64,000 nucleotides of DNA, from assembly GCF_012163135.1 (NCBI RefSeq), contig NZ_JAAVUP010000003.1, forward strand, positions 621,654 to 685,653, given 5' to 3'. Source of the DNA: Neoroseomonas oryzicola. Lineage in GTDB: Bacteria > Pseudomonadota > Alphaproteobacteria > Acetobacterales > Acetobacteraceae. The notes under the pieces were generated by a model. It ran no database searches. It was not told the DNA's origin and saw only the letters and a program-made list of their open reading frames with translations. A program made the translations under genes and the position numbers. Shown piece by piece: positions 56,865-64,000 of the stretch (positions are counted from its first letter, which is position 1; each line of letters begins with the position of its first letter).

Positions 56865-57029
56865 GCGCGCGCCCTCCTTCCGGCGCGGGCGGACCATGCC
56901 ACGGGCTGCGCCCGGGCCAAAGGGCAGGGGCCGGCGCGGCGGAATTCCATGACGGGCCGGGAGAGTGCTTGCCCCGCGGGCCGCCCGGGTGTTCCTTGCG
57001 CCACTGCCGAGCCTGGAGAGTGCCCCGGA

Positions 57030-58364
<1,335 letters not shown>

Positions 58365-58370
58365 GGCGCC

Positions 58371-59144
58371 ATGACTGCCGAGCCGGGCCCGCCCCTCAGC
58401 GTCCTGCTCATCGATCCGCGCGCCGGCGCCTCGGCCGTCGTGCGGACGATGCTCGAGGCGTCGGGCCACCGCGTCACCTTCGTGCATGACTGGGCCGCGG
58501 CCGAGCTGCGCCTGACGCTGCAGCCGCACGAGGCGGTGGTGATGAGCGTCCTGACGCCCGGCAACCGCCGCAAGAGCGCGGCCGCCCTGCTGCGCGGATC
58601 GGGCGGGCGGAACGGCGCGCTGCCGCTGCTGGGCCTGGCGACGGGCGTGGATCACCTCGCGCGCGACAAGGCGCTGGCCGAGGGCTTCGACGCCGTGCTG
58701 ATGCAGCCCTTCGGTGCGGAGGCGCTCGAGGCCGCGCTGCGCCGGGTGGTGCTGGACCGCGCGCCGCCCCTGCTGCTGGACGCGGCGCGGCGGGCCGGGC
58801 TGCGCGAGGTCCATGGCCCCGCCGCGCTCGCCGCGCTGGACGAGGCGGCGCTGGCGCTCGCCGCCCGCCTGCTGCCCCCCATCGTCGAGCACGGCGCCCC
58901 GGCGGCGGAGATCCTGGCCGCGGCCGAGGCACTGGCCGAGGCGCTGGACGCGATCGGCGCCCTTCATGCCACCGCCATGGCGCGCGAGATGGCGGACCGA
59001 TCGGCGCAGGGCCGCCGCGCCGTCCACCCCATGGCCTCTGCCCTGACGGCGACGCGCAGCGCGCTGCGCCACGACCGGCTGACGGCCGCCCGCCGCGACC
59101 CCATATGGGCCGCAAGCGACACATCCCCTGGAGACACCCCGTGA
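58371..59144 (+). CDS. Receiver-like protein with degenerate phospho-site
   Basis: A 257-residue protein. Residues 9-125 look like a CheY-type receiver ([50 protein letters not shown]), but the phospho-acceptor Asp is replaced (Met58/Ser59 in [10 protein letters not shown]) and the conserved Lys is Gln112. The C-terminal half is Ala-rich helices without a known domain. It is joined by a GTGA overlap to the CobW gene. Probably a non-phosphorylated regulator; function unknown. Confidence 0.7.
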   Translation: MTAEPGPPLSVLLIDPRAGASAVVRTMLEASGHRVTFVHDWAAAELRLTLQPHEAVVMSVLTPGNRRKSAAALLRGSGGRNGALPLLGLATGVDHLARDKALAEGFDAVLMQPFGAEALEAALRRVVLDRAPPLLLDAARRAGLREVHGPAALAALDEAALALAARLLPPIVEHGAPAAEILAAAEALAEALDAIGALHATAMAREMADRSAQGRRAVHPMASALTATRSALRHDRLTAARRDPIWAASDTSPGDTP

Positions 59145-60175
59145 GCGAAACGACCGCCCGCGAGCCCGTGCCCGTCACCGTGCTGACCGGCTACCTCGGC
59201 GCCGGCAAGACCACGCTGCTCAATCGCATCCTCACCGAGAACCATGGCCGCAAGTTCGCCGTGGTGATCAACGAGTTCGGCGAGCTCGGCGTGGACAACG
59301 ACCTCGTCGTCGATGCCGACGAGGAAGTGTTCGAGATGAACAACGGCTGCATCTGCTGCACCGTGCGCGGGGATTTGATCCGCATCCTCGGCGGGCTGAT
59401 GCGCCGGCGCGACAGGTTCGACGGCATCATCGTCGAGACGACGGGCCTCGCGGACCCCGCCCCCGTCGCGCAGACCTTCTTCGTGGACGAGGACGTCAAG
59501 CGCGCGACGAAGCTCGATGCCATCGTCACCGTGGTGGACGCGAAGCACCTGCCCGCGCGGCTGTCCGACAGCAGCGAGGCGCAGGAGCAGATCGCCTTCG
59601 CCGACATCATCGTGCTGAACAAGATGGACCTGGTGAGCGCCGAGGAGGCCGCCGAGGTCGAGCGCCGCATCCGCGCCATCAACCCCTATGCCGAGATCCG
59701 CCGCGCGACCAAGTCCGACGTGCCGATCGACGCCGTGGTCGGCCGCGATGCCTTCAACCTCAACCGCATCCTCGAGCGCGAGCCGGAATTCCTCTCCGGC
59801 GAGGACGACCACGAGCATGATTCCGAGGTGAACAGCGTCTCCTTCGAGGTCGAGAAGCCGATCGACCCGGAGCGCTTCAACGCCTGGATCACCCAGGTGC
59901 TGGCGTCGAAGGGCCAGGACCTGCTGCGCACCAAGGGCATCCTCTACTACGAGGGCGACAGCCGCCGCTTCGCCTTCCAGGCGGTGCACATGATCGCCGA
60001 TGGCGACTTCATCGGCGAGGTGAAGGAGGGCGATCCGAAGCGGTCCAAGATCGTCTTCATCGGCCGCGACCTGAACCGCCCCTGGCTGCGGAAGGGCTTC
60101 GAGGCCTGCCAGGCCGGCGAGGACGAGGCGAAGATCCAGGCCGAGATCGCGCGCTGGAGCCCGCCGCCGGCGTAA
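59141..60175 (+). CDS. CobW/COG0523-family metal-chaperone GTPase
   Basis: A 344-residue G3E GTPase: Walker [28 protein letters not shown] specificity loop, and the CxCC metal motif (Cys70, Cys72, Cys73 in NGCICCTVR). A DDHEHD segment sits in the middle and a C-terminal CobW_C domain follows. Such proteins load Zn or Co into client enzymes. No Zur box or zinc genes lie nearby to tell which metal. Confidence 0.9.
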   Translation: MSETTAREPVPVTVLTGYLGAGKTTLLNRILTENHGRKFAVVINEFGELGVDNDLVVDADEEVFEMNNGCICCTVRGDLIRILGGLMRRRDRFDGIIVETTGLADPAPVAQTFFVDEDVKRATKLDAIVTVVDAKHLPARLSDSSEAQEQIAFADIIVLNKMDLVSAEEAAEVERRIRAINPYAEIRRATKSDVPIDAVVGRDAFNLNRILEREPEFLSGEDDHEHDSEVNSVSFEVEKPIDPERFNAWITQVLASKGQDLLRTKGILYYEGDSRRFAFQAVHMIADGDFIGEVKEGDPKRSKIVFIGRDLNRPWLRKGFEACQAGEDEAKIQAEIARWSPPPA

Positions 60176-60277
60176 GGACGGCCGTCCGGAGCTTCGGTCC
60201 GAGGCGGCGCCGGCCCGCAACGTCGCCCGGCGAGTGTCGTCGCGTGGCGGGATCGCCGCCGTCGCGTCGGACAGCGG

Positions 60278-61333
60278 CTAGACCGGCACCAGCGCCGCCC
60301 GGAACTGCGCCGCGCAGGCCTCCCAGGACCACGCCTCGGCATGGGTCCGGCAGGCGGCGCGGTCGCAGGTGAGCGCCTCCAGGCAGGCGGCACGCAGATC
60401 CTCGCTCAGCGCGCCGACCAGCGGATCCGTCACCACGTCGCGCGGCCCGGTCACCGGAAAGGCCGCGACCGGCGTGCCGGAGGCCAGCGCTTCGAGCAGC
60501 ACCAGCCCGAAGGTGTCGGTGCGCGAGGGAAACACGAAGACATCCGCCCCGGCATAGGACCGCGCCAGCAGCCCGTTGTCGCGATAGCCGGTGAAATGCG
60601 CCTCCGGGAACCGCTTCTGCAGCCCCTCCCGCGCCGGCCCGTCGCCGACCACCACCTTGCTGCCCGGCAGGTCGAGCGCGAGGAAGGCCGCGATGTTCTT
60701 CTCCACCGCGACGCGTCCGGCATAGAGGAAGACCGGCCGGGGCAGGCCTTCCCAGGCCTCGCGGGGCTCGGGGCGGAAGCGGGCGAGGTCCACCCCACGC
60801 GTCCAGGCCCGCAGCTTGGTGAAGCCCCGCGCGGCGAGGTCCTCGCGCAGCGACCGCGTCGCCGCGAAGGTGCCGGCCCCCGCCTCGTGGAATCGCCGCA
60901 TCACCGCCCAGGACCAGGCCACCGGGATGCGCGTGCGCGCGTGCAGGTATTCGGGGAAGCGCGTGTGGAAGGCGGTGGTGAAGGGCCAGCCGCGCTTGAG
61001 GCAGATCGCGCGCATCGCCCAGCCGAGCGGCCCTTCCGTCGCGATGTGCACCACCTCGGGCCGGAAGGCATCGACCAGCCGCGCGAGCTTGCGCCGCGGC
61101 GCGACGGCGAGGCGGATCTCGGCATAGCCCGGCATGGGCATGTTCAGGAACCGGTCGGGCCCGATCACCTCCACCGTGTCGCCACCGGCGCGCAGATGAT
61201 CCACCACGATCGACAATGTGCGCACCACGCCGTTCACCTGCGGGAACCAGGCGTCGGAGACGATCAGGATGCGCAGCGGCGCGCCGCGCGCGCCGATGCA
61301 GTCTGCGGCGGGCGCCGTTGCGGAATCGTCCAT
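60278..61333 (-). CDS. GT4 (group 1) glycosyltransferase
   Basis: A 351-residue GT-B enzyme: ILIVSDAWFPQVNGVVRTL opening, FLYAGRVAVEKNIAAFL, VVVGDGPAREGLQ, and the nucleotide-sugar E-x7-E in DTFGLVLLEALASGTP. The family includes GDP-mannose-dependent lipid mannosyltransferases. It follows the LpxH-like gene by 5 bp, a pairing common in alphaproteobacteria, so it may make a membrane glycolipid. Confidence 0.87.
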   Translation of the reverse strand: MDDSATAPAADCIGARGAPLRILIVSDAWFPQVNGVVRTLSIVVDHLRAGGDTVEVIGPDRFLNMPMPGYAEIRLAVAPRRKLARLVDAFRPEVVHIATEGPLGWAMRAICLKRGWPFTTAFHTRFPEYLHARTRIPVAWSWAVMRRFHEAGAGTFAATRSLREDLAARGFTKLRAWTRGVDLARFRPEPREAWEGLPRPVFLYAGRVAVEKNIAAFLALDLPGSKVVVGDGPAREGLQKRFPEAHFTGYRDNGLLARSYAGADVFVFPSRTDTFGLVLLEALASGTPVAAFPVTGPRDVVTDPLVGALSEDLRAACLEALTCDRAACRTHAEAWSWEACAAQFRAALVPV

Positions 61334-61338
61334 CGCGG

Positions 61339-62148
61339 TCAGGCGGGAACGACGGCGCGGCGCGGCGGGCGCGCAAAGGACAGCCGGTTCTCCTGCACCC
61401 AGTCGATCAGCTCGAAGCGACCGTCCGCGTGCTCGACCAGCGCGGTGCAGGATTCCACCCAGTCGCCGTCGTTCATGTAGAGCACGCCCTGCACGGTGCG
61501 CATCTCGGCATGGTGGATGTGGCCGCAGATCACGCCGTCGAGCCCCCGCCGCTTCGCCTCGGTCGCAAGCGCGCTCTCGAAGCGGTCGATCGCCTTCACC
61601 GCTTCCTTCACCTGGCGCTTCAGCCATTGCGACAGCGACCAGTAGGGATAGCCGAGCCGCCGCCGCGCGGCGTTGAACCAGCGGTTCAGCGTCAGCGCCC
61701 AGTCATAGGCCCAGTCGCCGAGATGGGCGATCACCTTGGCGTAGCGGATCACGCCGTCGAACTCGTCGCCGTGGATGACCAGGAAGCGCCGCCCGTCGGC
61801 CGCGGTGTGCTCGGCCTCCCGCACCAGCTTCACGCCCGCGACCTCGAGGCCCAGCCAGTCGCGGAACAGCTCGTCATGATTGCCGGGGATGTAGACGACC
61901 TCGGTGCCGTGGCGGGCCATGCGCAGCACGAGGCGGATCGCCTCGTCGTGGTCGGCGTCCCAGTACCAGGATTTCCGAAGCCGCCAGCCATCGACGATGT
62001 CGCCCACCAGGTACAGCCGCTCGCAATCCACGCGGCGGAGGAAATCCACCAGGAAGTCGCTGCGGCAGCCCCGCGTGCCGAGATGCACGTCCGAGAGGAA
62101 GATGCTGCGGTATCGGCGTCGCGGATTCGAATCGTGCATCCGGCCCAT
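61339..62148 (-). CDS. LpxH-like metallophosphoesterase
   Basis: A 269-residue calcineurin-like phosphoesterase: FLSDVHLGTRG, LVGDIVDGWRL, YIPGNHDELFRDW, VIHGDEFDG and GHIHHAEMR are the five metal-site motifs. The family includes UDP-2,3-diacylglucosamine hydrolase, but this longer version is usually a paralogue of LpxH, with unknown lipid substrate. A second start (62139) is possible. The lipid kinase is divergent on the other side. Confidence 0.85.
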   Translation of the reverse strand: MGRMHDSNPRRRYRSIFLSDVHLGTRGCRSDFLVDFLRRVDCERLYLVGDIVDGWRLRKSWYWDADHDEAIRLVLRMARHGTEVVYIPGNHDELFRDWLGLEVAGVKLVREAEHTAADGRRFLVIHGDEFDGVIRYAKVIAHLGDWAYDWALTLNRWFNAARRRLGYPYWSLSQWLKRQVKEAVKAIDRFESALATEAKRRGLDGVICGHIHHAEMRTVQGVLYMNDGDWVESCTALVEHADGRFELIDWVQENRLSFARPPRRAVVPA

Positions 62149-62336
62149 GCTCCGTGGGACGCCGGCGTCGCGCGTGCGATTCGGCGCCGTGCTGCGATGT
62201 CGCAGCGCCGATAGCCCGCGCCCCGCGCCCCGCGCGTGAATCTTGGATGAAGCATGCGGCGTGGGCGTTCCATGTCATGCTGCCGTCGCGGGATCGTCCC
62301 CGAATCGTCACGCCGGCACGCGAGAAGCCCCGCCTC

Positions 62337-63218
62337 ATGGCGACGCGCATGCTCATCGTCTTCAACCCCGCCGCGGGCGCGCGCCGCCGTCGCCGGCTGC
62401 TGGTCGCGCTCGACCTGCTGCGCGGCCTCGGCCTGCGGCCGGAGATCGCCGAGACCGCGCGGCGCGGCCATGCGACGGAGCTCGCGCGCGCGGCCGCGCT
62501 GGACGGCGTGCGCACCGTCGTCGCGGCAGGCGGCGACGGCACCATCGCCGAGGTCGCGGCCGGCCTCGCCGGGTCGGACAGCGCGCTCGGCGTGCTGCCG
62601 CTCGGCACGGCGAATGTGCTGGCGCTGGAACTGGGCCTGCCGCGCGCGCCCGATCGCGCGGCGGAGGTGCTCGCGATGGGCCGCACCGCGCTGCTGCATC
62701 CGGGCCTGGCGCGCTATGCGGACGGGCGGGAGCTGCTGTTCGTCCAGATGCTCGGCGCGGGCTTCGACGCGGCGGTGGTCCACGCGCTGGTGCCCGGGCT
62801 GAAGCGCGCGATCGGCAAGGGCGCCTATGTCTGGCAGACGATGCGGGAGATGCCGCGCTACCCCTTCGCGCCCGTCACCGTCACCCTCGACGGGCGGGAG
62901 GAGACGGCGGCGAGCGTCATCGTCACCAAGGGACGGCTCTATGCCGGGCGCTTCCTGCTCGCGCCGGGTGCCGACCCGCGCGCCGAGGGCTTCCATGTCG
63001 CGCTGTTCCGCGACGCCGGGGCGCTTGCCGCGCTGCGCTACGGGGCGGCGCTGCCGCTCGGCCTGATCTCGCACCTGTCGAGCGTCGAGATCCGCCGCGC
63101 CGATCACGTCCGCCTGTCAGGCGAGGGCATCCCCATCCAGGCCGATGGCGACGCGGCGGGGCACCTGCCGGTCGACATTGGTGCGGCGCCCAGGCCGATG
63201 CGGATCGTGGTGCCCTAG
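62337..63218 (+). CDS. Diacylglycerol/lipid kinase (YegS/DGK family)
   Basis: A 293-residue kinase: MLIVFNPAAGARRRRRLL, the ATP motif VVAAGGDGTIAEVAAGL, GVLPLGTANVLALELGL, and C-terminal ISHLSSVEIRRADHVRLSG. It phosphorylates diacylglycerol or a related lipid in the inner membrane. It is divergent from the LpxH/GT4 pair, so the three may form a glycolipid or phospholipid module. Start chosen at the ATG nearest the conserved opening; an upstream start is possible. Confidence 0.85.
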   Translation: MATRMLIVFNPAAGARRRRRLLVALDLLRGLGLRPEIAETARRGHATELARAAALDGVRTVVAAGGDGTIAEVAAGLAGSDSALGVLPLGTANVLALELGLPRAPDRAAEVLAMGRTALLHPGLARYADGRELLFVQMLGAGFDAAVVHALVPGLKRAIGKGAYVWQTMREMPRYPFAPVTVTLDGREETAASVIVTKGRLYAGRFLLAPGADPRAEGFHVALFRDAGALAALRYGAALPLGLISHLSSVEIRRADHVRLSGEGIPIQADGDAAGHLPVDIGAAPRPMRIVVP

Positions 63219-63275
63219 CGGCGCCCCGGCGCCCGTGCTGCATTGCGCGCCTTCCGCTTCGAAGGACCGTCCAGA

Positions 63276-64000
63276 ATGCCCATCGGCTTCCGCATCGCCC
63301 CCGTCACCGAGCGCGTCGACGCCGCGCTGATCGCCCGCGCGGCGAAGCTGCCGGCCGCGAACATCGGCGACGTGATGAGCCGCATCCAGACCATGCGTGG
63401 CGGCTTCCGCCCCTTCGGCGGCAGGAAGGTCATCGCCGGCCCGGCCTTCACGGTGAAGGCGCGCGCGGGCGACAACCTGATGCTGCACCGCGCCTGCGAC
63501 ATGGCAGCACCCGGCGACATCATCGTCGGCGACGGCGGGGCGGACCTGTCCATCGCGCTGATGGGCGAACTCATGATCGGCCATGCGCAGAAGCGCGGCG
63601 TGCAGGGCATCGTGCTCGACGGCGCGGTGCGCGACGTGGATGCGCTCGCCACGCTCGACATCGGCGTCTGGGCCTGCGGCGCGACGCCCTCCGGTCCCTA
63701 CAAGGATGGGCCGGGCGAGATCGGCTACCCGATCTCCTGCGGCGGCCAGGTGGTCATGCCGGGCGACCTGATCGTGGCGGATGCCGATGGCGTGGTGGTG
63801 GTGCCGCGCGCCCATGCGGCGGAGGTCATCGCGCTGGCCGAAGCCCATAACGCGAAGGAACAGAAGGCACAGGCGGCGATCGACGCCGGCACCTATGACC
63901 GGGCCTGGGTGCTCGAGGGCCTGCGCGCGAAGGGGTGCGAGGGGGCCTGGGGGCTGGGTGTGGGCGGAGCGGGCGCAGCCCCGTGCGCGCGGCCCCCGCC
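63276..64000 (+). CDS. RraA-like/4-hydroxy-4-methyl-2-oxoglutarate-aldolase-type protein (3' end off window)
   Basis: Starts ATG at 63276 (IGFRIAPVTERVDAALI) and remains open to the right edge (241 codons). RraA-family segments are VGDGGADLSIALMGELM, GVQGIVLDGAVRDVDAL and ADADGVVVVPRAHAAEV. The family includes aldolases and the RNase E inhibitor RraA. The last 20 codons, rich in Gly and Ala, exceed the usual 230-residue length; a repeat-like G/C sequence may have displaced the stop. Confidence 0.85.
   Translation, partial: MPIGFRIAPVTERVDAALIARAAKLPAANIGDVMSRIQTMRGGFRPFGGRKVIAGPAFTVKARAGDNLMLHRACDMAAPGDIIVGDGGADLSIALMGELMIGHAQKRGVQGIVLDGAVRDVDALATLDIGVWACGATPSGPYKDGPGEIGYPISCGGQVVMPGDLIVADADGVVVVPRAHAAEVIALAEAHNAKEQKAQAAIDAGTYDRAWVLEGLRAKGCEGAWGLGVGGAGAAPCARPP

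Overview
The window is very GC-rich, gene-dense chromosomal DNA, most probably from an alphaproteobacterium of the Acetobacteraceae (Roseomonas-like lineage). The clues are a ChvG/ChvI two-component system beside pckA, the accD-folC pair, the alphaproteobacterial families DUF3775, DUF1194 and zf-CHCC next to polA, and extensive GTGA/ATGA stop-start overlaps. Taxonomy is an inference from gene content, not a measurement. I see 65 protein genes and no rRNA, tRNA, CRISPR array, transposase or phage gene.

Layout. 1-3702: a truncated OxyR-type regulator divergent from katG, then a Fur-family-like regulator (peroxide/iron stress). 3866-6068: accD-folC. 6362-11222: sugar-type aminotransferase, a secreted DUF1194 protein, and two minus-strand pairs (DUF3775 plus lipoprotein; WD40 plus aldo/keto reductase). 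11416-15163: OsmC, two flavin oxidoreductases and a MaoC protein. 15191-18139: CadC-like TPR regulator, DUF1127 protein, EamA exporter. 18171-23135: ChvG, ChvI, a HugZ-like haem oxygenase and pckA.

23138-33970 (locus A) carries LolA-like, MMPL exporter, ketosynthase, chain-length factor, dehydratase and ketoreductase genes in one tight operon. These are followed by a GT2 glycosyltransferase, a flavin-dependent halogenase-like enzyme, two paralogous lipoproteins, a YdcF protein and an alpha/beta hydrolase. 34166-40792 is mostly unrelated (zf-CHCC, polA, an MFS exporter, a hybrid histidine kinase). 41004-45939 (locus B) holds an acyl carrier protein, a COG4648 membrane protein, an AMP-ligase, a FabZ/ApeI-like dehydratase, an LpxL-like acyltransferase and a DUF2237 protein, with a divergent polysaccharide deacetylase. 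Loci A and B together make up most of the enzyme set of an aryl-polyene-type pathway, split by polA and with a candidate halogenase. This is the most interesting system here.

46529-56864: a secreted trypsin-like protease; then a long minus-strand run of GST, VOC, TrmO, FkbM, DUF938, HMG-CoA-lyase-like, CaiB-type CoA-transferase and xanthine dehydrogenase subunits XdhA and XdhB. 57030-64000: class III aminotransferase, a degenerate receiver protein, a COG0523/CobW GTPase, a GT4 glycosyltransferase with an LpxH-like phosphoesterase, a lipid kinase, and an RraA-like protein that runs off the window.

Two families of non-coding palindromic repeats sit between genes. R1 is three G/C-rich stem-loops in fixed order (near 3069, 6074, 33927, 42614 and 49681). 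R2 is built on TTGGAGGGG/CCCCTCCAA stems (near 7517 and 52374). Some copies lie inside otherwise tightly packed operons, and one forms the start region of a lipoprotein hydrolase.
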